Assembly: GCF_900217235.1 (NCBI RefSeq)
Contig: NZ_LT907975.1
Span: forward strand, 3,323,001 to 3,387,000
Direction: 5' to 3'
Source: Pseudodesulfovibrio profundus
GTDB lineage: Bacteria; Desulfobacterota; Desulfovibrionia; Desulfovibrionales; Desulfovibrionaceae
Length of the DNA: 64,000 nt
The notes below the pieces were generated by a model, which searched no databases, was not told the origin of the DNA, and saw only the letters and a list, made by a program, of their open reading frames with translations. Of this stretch, positions 53,579 through 62,142 are shown one piece after another (within the stretch, counting starts at the first letter, position 1; every line of letters starts with the position of its first letter). The translations under genes and the position numbers were made by a program.

Positions 53579-54874
53579 TTATTCGTCGTCTGTCATGCCG
53601 AGGGCGCGCCATTGGGCTTCGGCTTCAGCCTGTGCCTTGTCAATGCGTTCCTGATCCCATGGCGTAATGACCAATGCTTCGGCCACAAGCTGCCAGATAT
53701 ATTTCACTTCATACGGATGCCCCTCATAGTGCTTGGGAATCCGCTTCATGATCTGGTCGCGGCAGTTGGAGCAGCCAACGACAACCACATGGGCTCCGCT
53801 GTCTTCGATCTGCTGGTGCTTGTAGCGGGCATGCCATGCAGACTGTTCCTCAAAGGGCATGGGCCACATGCCGCCGCCAGCGCCGCAGCAGTAGTTCTTG
53901 TCCCTGTTGGGCGTCAGCTCCACGTAGTCATCCACACATTGCTGCACGATCCAGCGGGGTTCGTCGAAGTATCCCTTGCCGAATGTGCGTTCGAGTTCTC
54001 GACCGTGTTTGCAGGAATCGTGGAACGTAAAAACCTTTCCGGCGTGGGCGGATTTGTCGAGGGTGATCCGTCCTTCCTTGATGATTTCCATCAGGTAATC
54101 ATACAGGTACAGGTAGTTGATTCGATTGGCAGGATCTTCCTTGAACAGCTTTTCCATTCCCTTGCGGGCACCGTATGATCCGCCGCCGCAGTCCGGCATG
54201 ATCATTCTGTCGATTTCATGCTTCTGCATGTAGTCGATTTTACGCCTTGCCAGTTCGCGGTTGGCGTCGTTGTTGCCAGTGAAAAGAGCCCAGTCGACGG
54301 CTTCCCAGTTGTCACCGGGAACGGTCCAGTCTTCCTGTGCGGCGTAAAAAATTTTCCACCACCAGAACTGATCCTCGTAGTCCCCGTATACCTCTTTCGA
54401 GTTCGGGAAAAAGAGGGTCCTGGCGCCCTGCTTGTCGATGGGGACATAGAAACCGGGACATTCCTCTTCGGCAAGCTCTTCACCGAGTTCTTTCATGCCC
54501 TCAACGTAGTCTTCCTTGGCGATGCCGAGGTTGTTGCCGGTCTCAAGGTTGTTGACCATGCCCTGATGCAGGGAGCCGGGAACATCCTCACGAGGACGCA
54601 AGGATTTCAGGTGGGCCATGAGCGATGTGATGTCGATTCCGCCCGGACAGGTGGAAGTACAGCGTCCGCAACCGGTGCAGAGCCATGGAAAATTGGAAGC
54701 AACCACTTCGTCGATCAATCCGTTGGCCAGCATACGCATGACCTTGCGCGCATCCCAGCCATCCAGACCCGGGGCGCCACTGGTGGGGCAGCCATTGGAA
54801 CAGGCGCCGCAAACCAGGCAGTTGGAAAAATCGTAATCGTTCAGAAAATCAAGTGAATGTTTGCTCTTTGTCAT
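53579..54874 (-). CDS. HdrD-like Fe-S protein with CCG domains
   Basis: About 431 residues. Two 4Fe-4S motifs lie near the N-terminus (Cys-Leu-Val-Cys-Gly-Ala-Cys-x3-Cys-Pro and Cys-Thr-Gly-Cys-Gly-Arg-Cys-x3-Cys-Pro). Two CCG-type cysteine groups follow, the second being Cys-Cys-Gly-Ala-Gly-Gly-Gly-Met-Trp. This is the layout of HdrD and of the Fe-S subunits of lactate/glycolate oxidases. It probably carries electrons from an oxidation such as that of the neighbouring alcohol dehydrogenase. The start (ATG 54874, or GTG 54883) has no strong ribosome site. Confidence 0.82.
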   Translation of the reverse strand: MTKSKHSLDFLNDYDFSNCLVCGACSNGCPTSGAPGLDGWDARKVMRMLANGLIDEVVASNFPWLCTGCGRCTSTCPGGIDITSLMAHLKSLRPREDVPGSLHQGMVNNLETGNNLGIAKEDYVEGMKELGEELAEEECPGFYVPIDKQGARTLFFPNSKEVYGDYEDQFWWWKIFYAAQEDWTVPGDNWEAVDWALFTGNNDANRELARRKIDYMQKHEIDRMIMPDCGGGSYGARKGMEKLFKEDPANRINYLYLYDYLMEIIKEGRITLDKSAHAGKVFTFHDSCKHGRELERTFGKGYFDEPRWIVQQCVDDYVELTPNRDKNYCCGAGGGMWPMPFEEQSAWHARYKHQQIEDSGAHVVVVGCSNCRDQIMKRIPKHYEGHPYEVKYIWQLVAEALVITPWDQERIDKAQAEAEAQWRALGMTDDE

Positions 54875-55283
54875 TGTTATCACGCGGCTGTCGCACAGGG
54901 GGCTGCTTCAGCATATATGGTTTATCGAGTTGGTACTCTTCCGTAGGTTCGGAAGGTCAAAAAAGGCTCCTACCTAAGGGAAACAGGTAAGTCAAAGTGC
55001 TAATGACGGTTTTTCTCGCACAGACCGCTTATGCTCTGGTCGATCGGTGATGAGAAGGGCGCTCCTTTGGGAGTAAGCGGCTGGTCGGTTTGGTTGAAGA
55101 ACCTTCTGTGTCGCATGCACAAGTGTATTACATAATAATAAAAGGATCGTTCCTTTAAGATAGGAATTCCTCTCATGGAGTCAAGGCGTGCTGGGTGGTG
55201 ATAACCGCACGTAAAACGAAAGCTGCGCCACCGGGGTGACCGATGGCGCAGCAACTGTTCATTATGGCTTGGTTGTTGGGCTG
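54875..55283. other. 409-bp intergenic region
   Basis: No gene seen. It holds a strong terminator near its right end, a small stem (CTTCCG / CGGAAG) at 54938-54955 in the probable leader of the HdrD-like gene, and otherwise no motif I can name. A riboswitch was looked for by eye and not recognised. Confidence 0.4.
55222..55252 (-). terminator. Terminator after the amphi-Trp gene
   Basis: A GCTGCGCCA / TGGCGCAGC stem, followed on the minus strand by TTTCGTTTT. It lies 31 bases past the amphi-Trp stop. Confidence 0.75.
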
Positions 55284-55757
55284 CTATTTTTTCTTGTCAG
55301 CAGCGGGTTTCTTTTTATCAGCCGCCGCTTTTTTCTTGGTTTTGGGTTCGGTCTTTTTTTTCGCAGGTTTCGCTTTTTCCTTTTTTGCAGGCGGCGCGTC
55401 GTCTTTCTTTTTCACTTCTTTGTTTTCGGATTGTTTGGCTGGGACTTCCGCTTCCTCTTTTTCTACGATCGAAGATTCCCCTTTGACTGCCGGTGTCAGA
55501 TCCTCAGCGGTCTTTTCTTTCGTGGACTCATCGCCTGCCTCTTTCCACTTCAACTTGAGGGCAAATTTGCGTTTGTCCTTTTTGACTTTGGCTTCGATCT
55601 CCATGCTGACTGTTTCAGCAGGGGCCAGAATCAGTGTTTCTTCCTCATTCTTAACAACAATTCTGCCGTCCTTGAGTTCGGAGAGAAGTGTTTCCAGATG
55701 TTTGATGACATCTTCGCAGGCCATTTCTTTCTTCATGCTGATCTTTTTCTTTTCCAT
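55284..55757 (-). CDS. Amphi-Trp domain protein with Lys/Ala-rich tail
   Basis: The 157-residue protein has an N-terminal amphi-Trp domain (Met-Lys-Lys-Glu-Met...Leu-Lys-Leu-Lys-Trp-Lys at about residues 1-73) and a long, highly charged Lys/Glu/Ala tail. An AAGGAG site precedes the ATG. It follows a CofD-like gene by 24 bases; that pairing fits the set called the GAK system, whose function is not established. No ATP-grasp partner is in the window. Confidence 0.78.
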   Translation of the reverse strand: MEKKKISMKKEMACEDVIKHLETLLSELKDGRIVVKNEEETLILAPAETVSMEIEAKVKKDKRKFALKLKWKEAGDESTKEKTAEDLTPAVKGESSIVEKEEAEVPAKQSENKEVKKKDDAPPAKKEKAKPAKKKTEPKTKKKAAADKKKPAADKKK

Positions 55758-55781
55758 TGGTATCTCCTTGATGCGCTGTTG

Positions 55782-56966
55782 CTATGAGAGAGATAGCAGA
55801 GCCTCTGCAAGTAGCCGAGCATCCATGTATGTGTCGCCGCTTTGTGTCAGCAGTGGGCAGTTGATAACGGTTACGCCCATGGATTCCAGTTCTTCCGTGT
55901 CGATGGGGTATGTGTAGGAAGCTTTTTCCATATCCATCAAAACGTATTTCAGCGTGTCGCTGCCATTCGGGGCTCCACTTAATGCTAGTTGTCGTCGTAT
56001 GAGGCGAACCTGATCGACAACGCTCAGTCCAAGCGATTCCGGGTCTTCCGCCGTATTGGGAACAAAGACCTTGGGACAGCGATTGGCTGCCACGGCTTCG
56101 CCGACCCCGTCGGGCAGCAGGTTGGCCATAACGCTCGAAAAGAAGCTGCCTACAGGATAGCAGATGAGGTCGGCCTCAGCGATGTGTTTTTTCGTTTTAT
56201 CGGACACAGCGGTGTGAACAGGGGTGCTGTCGTCCAGGCTGTCCGTCATCCATATCTCGCGTATGGGCGATGCTGGGGGCGGCATTTCCTTGCCGGTAAT
56301 GCAGTGCTGGCCGATAATGACCGTATCATCCTGCAATCGCACAGCAATGTGCAGATCCTTGTTGATGGTCGCGTGAACGACGCCGTAGACCTGGACCAGC
56401 TTGGAGAAGACATAAATGACCGGATCGAGCTGCCGGTTGTTATGCAGATACCCGGCAGCGAGAACCAGATTGCCGACCGATGCGCCATTGAGGTCGAAGT
56501 CGTCCGGCATGATCTTCAAAAAATGCTTGAAGTGGTTGCAGATTATTTCCCGCATAGGAGCGGGGATGGGCTGAACCAGAGGGTGCCCGCCCGTAGCCAT
56601 GTGTTGCAACTCGCTATGGAGTTCTTCCTGACTTTTGCTCTGGGAAAGGCGGTAGGTGAAGAGTTTGAAAATTTCAGGGGTGCCAGTGATGGATTGATCT
56701 GCCAGTGCCAGGAGGCGATTGCGGATGTCGCCGACTGCGGGCATGCCAAAGGCTTTGCGAATAACAGCCGAGCTGCCACCTGAATCAAAGGGAGTGATCA
56801 GGTGGATGGAGTTGTGGGTGTAGCGAATTAGCTCACGGGATGTATTTCGGAGCGCTGTGCCGCCACTGAAAAACAGTATTTTAGGCCCGAATTCCGGGGC
56901 TTTTTTATACAACTCCAGCTTGTGAGTTGCAGGTATTTCAACCTGATGGGTGACACTGATTCGCAT
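55782..56966 (-). CDS. CofD-like protein, probable GAK-system component
   Basis: About 394 residues from the ATG at 56966. The Phe-Phe-Ser-Gly-Gly-Thr-Ala-Leu-Arg and Ile-Thr-Pro-Phe-Asp-Ser-Gly-Gly-Ser-Ser segments match the CofD/YvcK nucleotide-binding fold. CofD proper moves a lactyl-phospho group onto the F420 precursor; the GAK branch has no proved substrate. It is upstream of the amphi-Trp gene in one operon. Confidence 0.82.
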   Translation of the reverse strand: MRISVTHQVEIPATHKLELYKKAPEFGPKILFFSGGTALRNTSRELIRYTHNSIHLITPFDSGGSSAVIRKAFGMPAVGDIRNRLLALADQSITGTPEIFKLFTYRLSQSKSQEELHSELQHMATGGHPLVQPIPAPMREIICNHFKHFLKIMPDDFDLNGASVGNLVLAAGYLHNNRQLDPVIYVFSKLVQVYGVVHATINKDLHIAVRLQDDTVIIGQHCITGKEMPPPASPIREIWMTDSLDDSTPVHTAVSDKTKKHIAEADLICYPVGSFFSSVMANLLPDGVGEAVAANRCPKVFVPNTAEDPESLGLSVVDQVRLIRRQLALSGAPNGSDTLKYVLMDMEKASYTYPIDTEELESMGVTVINCPLLTQSGDTYMDARLLAEALLSLS

Positions 56967-57089
56967 TATGTTTGCAGTCCTTTGAGTAGGGTCCATTCCC
57001 CATGTATATCAATCAGATGTCAGGTCTTTTGTCAAAAAAAGAAGACATGTGGCGGTCATTTTTTTAGGGAAGCGTGGTCATACAAATGC

Positions 57090-57122
57090 AAAAGCCCCCG
57101 AAATGGATTCGAGGGCTTTACA
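57090..57122 (-). terminator. Terminator after the small thioredoxin gene
   Basis: An AAAGCCC / GGGCTTT stem with inner pairs (CGAA / TTCG) lies 25 bases past the thioredoxin stop. On the minus strand it is followed by TTTTGC. Confidence 0.6.
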
Positions 57123-57143
57123 GGACAGTCGGTGAAATTGTGC

Positions 57144-57374
57144 TTATTTCAGCCAGTTTAACACGTCCTTTTTAGATGGCGCTTTGCCAACAACTTTGAC
57201 TTCGTTGTTTACGGCCACGGCTGGAGTGGAGAATACGCCGAAGGCTGCGATTTCCTGAAAGTCAGCCACTTTGATTATTTCGGCATCGATACCGGCTTCG
57301 GCCACCGCTTCGCGCACGGTATTTTCCGCTTCTTCACATTTCGCACAGCCGGGTCCCATGACATGGATTTTCAT
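57144..57374 (-). CDS. Small thioredoxin-family redox protein
   Basis: The 76-residue protein has a Gly-Pro-Gly-Cys-Ala-Lys-Cys active site at about residues 7-13 and the cis-Pro in Ser-Thr-Pro-Ala. It belongs to the short thioredoxin/'redox-active disulfide protein' group. It is 26 bases after a permease gene and ArsR is upstream, a pairing seen in metal- or arsenic-related operons. It probably supplies electrons or moves thiols. Confidence 0.85.
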   Translation of the reverse strand: MKIHVMGPGCAKCEEAENTVREAVAEAGIDAEIIKVADFQEIAAFGVFSTPAVAVNNEVKVVGKAPSKKDVLNWLK

Positions 57375-57400
57375 AGTGTACTCCTTTGTATTTCAATTGA

Positions 57401-58483
57401 TCAGATAATTGCATTGAATAGATAGCCTACTAACAAAATGCCGCTTCCTAGCACGCAGATGAATATACCGATCAGACGTGGCTTGAGGACCTTCCTGAGA
57501 ATGACCATTTCCGGGAAAGAGAGAGCGATGACCGACATCATGAACGCCAGAACTGTCCCCAATGCGGCTCCCTTACCCAGCAGGGCTTCCACCACCGGGA
57601 TAACGCCTGCGGCATTGGTATACATCGGGATGCCGATAAGGACGGAGAAGGGCACGGACCACCATGCTGAGTCGCCCATGATGCCAGCGAGATATCCCTC
57701 GGGAACATAACCGTGAATGCCTGCGCCCACGGCAATGCCGAGGACCACGAACTTCCAGACCCGCCCGACGATCTCCTTGACGGAATCCCATGCGTACTCG
57801 AAACGATCCTGCCAGGACATTGTCTGGTCGGCCATGTTGGCTTCACCGGCCCTGATCTCCTTGACCCAATCCTCAATGTGAGCTTCCAGCTTCATGCGCC
57901 CGAGCACCCATCCGGTGACCACGGCTATGGTAATGCCTGTCACGAAATAGAGGGCGGCGATTTTCCATCCGAGCAGGCCGTAGAGCAGGACCAGGGCTAT
58001 TTCGTTGACCATTGGAGCGGCAATCAGGAAAGAAAAGGTCACTCCCAGCGGTATTCCAGCAGTCATAAAGCCGATGAACAGTGGGACCGCCGAGCAGGAG
58101 CAAAAAGGTGTGACCACTCCGAGCAGTGCCGCCAGCACGTTGCCTGCCGACTCCCGTTTTCCGGCCAAGACCTTTCTGGTCCACTCTACCGTCACAAAGG
58201 AGCGCAGGATGCCCACAAGGAAGACGACAAGAATCAATAGCATCAACACCTTGGGCGTGTCGTAGACGAAAAACTGAATGGCTGAACCGAGGTGGCTTCC
58301 CTGCGCCAGTCCGACGAAGTTGTAGGTGAACCAGTGGGAAAAGGGGAGTAGCTGGCTGTAGAGGGCGTACCACGCGATTAACCCCATACAACCAAAGACG
58401 AGCTGTTTGCCCAAATGGGATCGGGGGGATGAAGCCTCTGTCGGTGCGGATAGTTCCGATTGTGTTTCGTTACTTGTGCTCAT
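57401..58483 (-). CDS. Inner-membrane permease (DUF318/ArsP-like)
   Basis: About 360 residues with eight or so hydrophobic helices. A Thr-Pro-Phe-Cys-Ser-Cys-Ser-Ala-Val-Pro segment, typical of the DUF318 permease group that includes ArsP, is present near residue 135. Together with the ArsR regulator and small thioredoxin it may export an arsenic or metal-thiol compound, but substrate is not certain. An IS1595 copy lies 42 bases before its start and separates it from arsR. Confidence 0.85.
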   Translation of the reverse strand: MSTSNETQSELSAPTEASSPRSHLGKQLVFGCMGLIAWYALYSQLLPFSHWFTYNFVGLAQGSHLGSAIQFFVYDTPKVLMLLILVVFLVGILRSFVTVEWTRKVLAGKRESAGNVLAALLGVVTPFCSCSAVPLFIGFMTAGIPLGVTFSFLIAAPMVNEIALVLLYGLLGWKIAALYFVTGITIAVVTGWVLGRMKLEAHIEDWVKEIRAGEANMADQTMSWQDRFEYAWDSVKEIVGRVWKFVVLGIAVGAGIHGYVPEGYLAGIMGDSAWWSVPFSVLIGIPMYTNAAGVIPVVEALLGKGAALGTVLAFMMSVIALSFPEMVILRKVLKPRLIGIFICVLGSGILLVGYLFNAII

Positions 58484-58525
58484 GATTTCGCTTGGCGTTT
58501 TTGCCAAATGTTAGAGAAAAAATTA

Positions 58526-59234
58526 GGGGCTGTACCAGATAACTCCTTTGGGTTATCGGTATGGCAATGCGAAAAAGTCGTTTGAGCAAGGACAAGCAGC
58601 TTCGTTTAATCGAACATTTTGTGGCTGGCACGACAGCTCGTTGCGCTGCCGATCTGGTTGGTGTGAACGTCAAAACAGCCGCCTATTACTTTCACCGGCT
58701 CCGGGAAATCATAGCGGTAGAAGAGTCCTGTGAAGGGATGGATTTTGGCGAATTTGAGGTCGATGAGAGCTACTTCGGTGGCAAGCGAAAGGGCAAAAGA
58801 GGACGTGGGGCGGCTGGTAAGGTTCCTGTTTTTGGAATCCTTAAAAGGGGCGGGAAGGTCTATACACAGGTGATTCCTGATGCGAAAGGTAAAACCTTGC
58901 TTCCCATTATTCAGGAAAGAATCCAGCCAGACAGTGTGGTTTACTCGGACTGCTGGTATGGCTACAATGTCCTTGATGTGTCAGCGTTCAAACACTTCCG
59001 AATCAACCACTCGAAGCTGTTTGCAGATAGCCACAACCACATCAATGGAATCGAGAATTTTTGGAACCAGGCCAAACGCCATATGAGGAAATTCAACGGC
59101 ATTCCAACCAAGCATTTTTCTCTGTTTTTAAAGGAATGCGAGTGGCGTTTTAATAACAGCAATCCGCGAAGCCAGTTTAAACAACTGAAACAGTGGGTTA
59201 GAAGACATATGGGCTAGTTATCTGGTACAGCCCC
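58526..59234 (+). mobile_element. IS1595-family insertion sequence, copy 2
   Basis: The 709-bp element has the same GGGGCTGTACCAGATAAC ends as copy 1 and an 8-bp duplication AAAAATTA on both sides (58518-58525 and 59235-59242). It is inverted relative to copy 1 and lies between arsR and the permease. Its target duplication overlaps the arsR stop codon, so arsR remains whole. Confidence 0.97.
58561..59217 (+). CDS. IS1595-family transposase (copy 2)
   Basis: The 218-residue protein is identical to that of copy 1. It reads opposite to the ArsR/permease genes. Confidence 0.93.
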   Translation: MAMRKSRLSKDKQLRLIEHFVAGTTARCAADLVGVNVKTAAYYFHRLREIIAVEESCEGMDFGEFEVDESYFGGKRKGKRGRGAAGKVPVFGILKRGGKVYTQVIPDAKGKTLLPIIQERIQPDSVVYSDCWYGYNVLDVSAFKHFRINHSKLFADSHNHINGIENFWNQAKRHMRKFNGIPTKHFSLFLKECEWRFNNSNPRSQFKQLKQWVRRHMG

Positions 59235-59239
59235 AAAAA

Positions 59240-59557
59240 TTATTTGTTTGCCTCGATGACGGATTCTATGCAGTGGAAAAAATTCAGGATGCAGGGAACC
59301 TTGAGCCGGTAGTAGATTTGTTTGCCGCGTCTGTCGCTGACGACGATCCCGGCTTTTTTGAGTACGGACAGATGTTTGGACACGGTCGACATGTCATGGC
59401 CGATGAGTGTTTGCAGGTCGCACACGCAGCGCTCGCCATGGGCGAGTGCATCGATCATCTTCAGCCGCGACGGGTGGGCCATGGCTTTCATGATATTGGC
59501 TCGCTCTTTAATCTGCGAGTCTGTGACGATTTCATGTTGCTGATTAACACTGTTCAT
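59240..59557 (-). CDS. ArsR-family transcriptional regulator
   Basis: The 105-residue winged-helix protein has the ArsR pattern: Ala-Met-Ala-His-Pro-Ser-Arg-Leu, then a Cys-Val-Cys-Asp-Leu metal-binding element (Cys-x-Cys), Ser-Thr-Val-Ser-Lys-His-Leu recognition helix and Arg-Gly-Lys-Gln-Ile-Tyr-Tyr wing. The ATG at 59557 lies right next to an operator-like palindrome and has no ribosome site, so it may be leaderless. It should repress its own operon, and formerly the permease before the insertion. Confidence 0.9.
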   Translation of the reverse strand: MNSVNQQHEIVTDSQIKERANIMKAMAHPSRLKMIDALAHGERCVCDLQTLIGHDMSTVSKHLSVLKKAGIVVSDRRGKQIYYRLKVPCILNFFHCIESVIEANK

Positions 59558-59581
59558 ACATTTGGTAATATGACCAAGTGT
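59558..59581. promoter_or_regulatory. ArsR-type operator overlapping the arsR start
   Basis: An imperfect palindrome ACA-TTTGGT-N6-ACCAAG-TGT directly before the ATG. Position and symmetry fit an autoregulatory ArsR site. Confidence 0.55.
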
Positions 59582-59617
59582 TGATGCTGTCAAGTTGAGA
59601 AGAAGGATTTTTTGCGA

Positions 59618-60790
59618 TTAGCGCGTGACGTCTGCCACTATCTCGTCGATGCGGTTAAGGTAGTCCCGTTGGTATAGTGGGCCATTTGCTGTGAATTGCT
59701 CAGCTATTGTACGGTGTGTCTCACACCACTGGGCCAGTTTCGGGTTTTGGTGGATGCGAGCGTAGGCTTTTATCATGTGGAGGGTCATGTGGCACACGGG
59801 CATGTGGTGACGGGCTTCGACGAGCAGGTCGGTGTAGTCACGGCCCAGGTTCAGGAAAAAGGCTGCCACTGCCTCGCCGCTTCTATAGTTCGCTCCGGAG
59901 TGGAGTAGCTCGGAGAGTTTGTTGTCGTCGGGAAGCTGCAATCTGGGAGAGCGCCGCCATTCGGTCGGCACCACTTCGTTGGTGTCATACTGAATTGAAC
60001 CATGTTCGAGGAAATTCTCGATTTTTCTGGCGAGCAGGTCAGGCATTGGCGCAATGTGCTCAATGTCTCGCCGCGCATGCAGGCCGATAACCTGGCCGTC
60101 TTTCTCCTCAAGGGTCAGCTTCAGGAAAGGGCAGAGTGAGCTGATGCCATTCTCGGATTTGGCCCAAATGCCGCCGAAAATGCGATTCATGTCGAGGATG
60201 TGGACGTTGTCCAATGTTTCGGCCCACTGATTAAGCGTAGTTTCCGCCTTGGGCCAGATGTGTTCCCATCCCTCAAGGTATGAGAAAGGTTCGGGACCGA
60301 ATGCCGAGTAATGTGACAGACGGTTGAGTATCAGTATGGGGACATCCGGGTGAGCATGACTGAGCTGACTCACCATGGCCTCATACCGGCTGAGGTATGT
60401 TTTGGGGTCGGGCTTGAACATCCGGCAGTTGGCGCTGGCCCATTGCATGAGCTCCGGGGAACTGTTGAGTGCATTGGTATCCATGAAAAAGACATACTCA
60501 TCATCATTGTGCACGAAGAGCGGGGTGTTTTCATGAAACAGGCTCAGTACAATGAGTTGCGGCTGGGTATCATTGGGAACTGGCTCAAACTGATTCGTGA
60601 ACAGGCGGCCATGGAGATAGTCGGTGAGCCCGAAGCGTTGTTCTGCCTGCTGTAACCATACGGGAACACTTCCGGGGTGGGATGGATAGGTCAGCGGCGA
60701 CGCCTGCACCCCATACGAGCATTGGTGACCAAGTCGTTCCATGGACTTGCTAACGAAATCAGCCTGACAATTGCCAAGAAAGTAGAGCAT
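59618..60790 (-). CDS. WcbI-like protein (putative polysaccharide-modifying)
   Basis: The 390-residue protein begins with Leu-Gly-Asn-Cys-Gln-Ala, the start motif of WcbI-type enzymes, and has a Asn-Arg-Leu-Ser-His-Tyr segment and a C-terminal helical part. WcbI proteins are linked to capsule assembly. I give this family with moderate confidence. GGGAG precedes the ATG. It lies between arsR and the pst operon without a clear partner. Confidence 0.55.
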   Translation of the reverse strand: MLYFLGNCQADFVSKSMERLGHQCSYGVQASPLTYPSHPGSVPVWLQQAEQRFGLTDYLHGRLFTNQFEPVPNDTQPQLIVLSLFHENTPLFVHNDDEYVFFMDTNALNSSPELMQWASANCRMFKPDPKTYLSRYEAMVSQLSHAHPDVPILILNRLSHYSAFGPEPFSYLEGWEHIWPKAETTLNQWAETLDNVHILDMNRIFGGIWAKSENGISSLCPFLKLTLEEKDGQVIGLHARRDIEHIAPMPDLLARKIENFLEHGSIQYDTNEVVPTEWRRSPRLQLPDDNKLSELLHSGANYRSGEAVAAFFLNLGRDYTDLLVEARHHMPVCHMTLHMIKAYARIHQNPKLAQWCETHRTIAEQFTANGPLYQRDYLNRIDEIVADVTR

Positions 60791-60920
60791 GTGTCTCCCG
60801 TTTGATTAAGAGAATGATTCCGCATTTATCCACATGTTACATGATCCTGTAAACCCCGTTGTGTGAACAGCGACGATTGCAGCCTTTAGTGGCTGTAAAG
60901 GGAGTGAAGAAACTATTCGG

Positions 60921-60946
60921 CATATGTCACTAAAGCGTAACATATG
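60921..60946. promoter_or_regulatory. Inverted repeat upstream of pstS
   Basis: CATATGT and ACATATG face each other across 12 bases, about 90 bases before the pstS ATG. It may be a regulator site. I could not make out a clear PhoB box, so phosphate control is expected but not shown. Confidence 0.35.
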
Positions 60947-61034
60947 GCACATTGTCTTGTAACAGACGTCATCTAGGTTCTCTCTCATCAATTTGGAACA
61001 ATGTTTTTCATAAAACACTTTGAGGAGTACCTTA

Positions 61035-62078
61035 ATGCCTAAGTTCATGAAACTGCTTGTTGTTGCTGCTGCCATCGTCGCTTTCGGCGCTGGCATGGCC
61101 CAGGCTCGCGATCAGGTCAAGATCGTCGGATCTTCCACTGTTTACCCCTTCTCCAGTTATGTTGCTGAAGAACTGGGCGCTACCACGAAGTTCAAGTCTC
61201 CTGTTGTCGAGTCCACTGGTTCCGGCGGTGGTCACAAGTTGTTTGGCGGCGGCGTCGGCATGGACACCCCGGACATCACCAACTCTTCCCGTCGCATGAA
61301 GCCTTCCGAGTTTGAGAAGGATCAGGCTGCCGGTATCACTGAAATCACCGAAGCCCTGATCGGTTATGATGGTATTGCTGTCGCTCAGAACGGCGAAAAC
61401 GCTGACTTCGCTGTCACCAAGGATGAACTCGCCATGGCTGTTGCCGAGATGGTTCCCATGGATGGCAAGCTGGTCAAGAACCCGTACAAGACCTGGGATC
61501 AGATCAACTCCAATTACCCCAAGCGTAAAATCCTGTTCTATGGCCCGCCGACCTCTTCCGGTACCCGTGATGCTTTCGCTGAAATGGTGCTGGGCAAGTT
61601 CGCAAAAAAACACAAAGACCTCTATGCTCCGGTATCTCCCAAAGGCAAAGCCAAGAAGTACGAATCCGTTCGTCAGGATGGCGTGTATGTACCTGCCGGT
61701 GAGAACGACAACCTGATTGTTCAGAAGCTGACCAAAGACAAGGACGCTTTCGGAATCTTCGGTTACTCCTTCCTGGAAGAGAACTCTGATCGCATCAAGG
61801 GTGCCAAGGTCGATGGCGTTGCCCCGACCCCGGACACCATCGCTGCTGGCGATTACCCGATCTCCCGCTCCCTGTTCTTCTACATCAAAAAGGCTCACCT
61901 CGGTAAGGTTCCCGGCATGAAGGAATATGTTGAACTCTTCATGTCCGACAAGATGATCGGCCCCCGTGGTCTGCTGAAGCGTATCGGACTGGTTCCTCTG
62001 GCCGATGACCTTCGCAAGCAGGTCCAGAAGGACGTTCTTTCCTACAAGAATCTGACCCTGGACGATCTGAAAAACTAG
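61035..62078 (+). CDS. pstS: Phosphate ABC transporter substrate-binding protein
   Basis: The 347-residue protein has a signal peptide (Met-Lys-Leu-Leu...Ala-Gln-Ala) and PstS motifs: Gly-Ser-Ser-Thr-Val-Tyr-Pro, Ser-Thr-Gly-Ser-Gly-Gly-Gly and Thr-Ser-Ser-Gly-Thr-Arg-Asp. The ATG has GAGGAG upstream. It captures phosphate in the periplasm for PstC/PstA. Confidence 0.94.
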   Translation: MPKFMKLLVVAAAIVAFGAGMAQARDQVKIVGSSTVYPFSSYVAEELGATTKFKSPVVESTGSGGGHKLFGGGVGMDTPDITNSSRRMKPSEFEKDQAAGITEITEALIGYDGIAVAQNGENADFAVTKDELAMAVAEMVPMDGKLVKNPYKTWDQINSNYPKRKILFYGPPTSSGTRDAFAEMVLGKFAKKHKDLYAPVSPKGKAKKYESVRQDGVYVPAGENDNLIVQKLTKDKDAFGIFGYSFLEENSDRIKGAKVDGVAPTPDTIAAGDYPISRSLFFYIKKAHLGKVPGMKEYVELFMSDKMIGPRGLLKRIGLVPLADDLRKQVQKDVLSYKNLTLDDLKN

Positions 62079-62097
62079 TCGTCATACAAATAGTCAG

Positions 62098-62130
62098 AGA
62101 CCGGCCCCCCTCCCGGGCCGGTCTCTTTTG
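62098..62130 (+). terminator. Terminator between pstS and pstC
   Basis: An 11-bp stem (GAGACCGGCCC / GGGCCGGTCTC) with a TTTT run lies between the pstS stop and the pstC start. It would leave PstS more abundant than the channel. Confidence 0.85.
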
Positions 62131-62142
62131 CCGTTTAATAAC

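Noticed and set aside
55018-55200. Possible riboswitch in the leader of the HdrD-like gene
   Set aside because: No conserved core of a known class could be recognised; only a small stem is present nearby.
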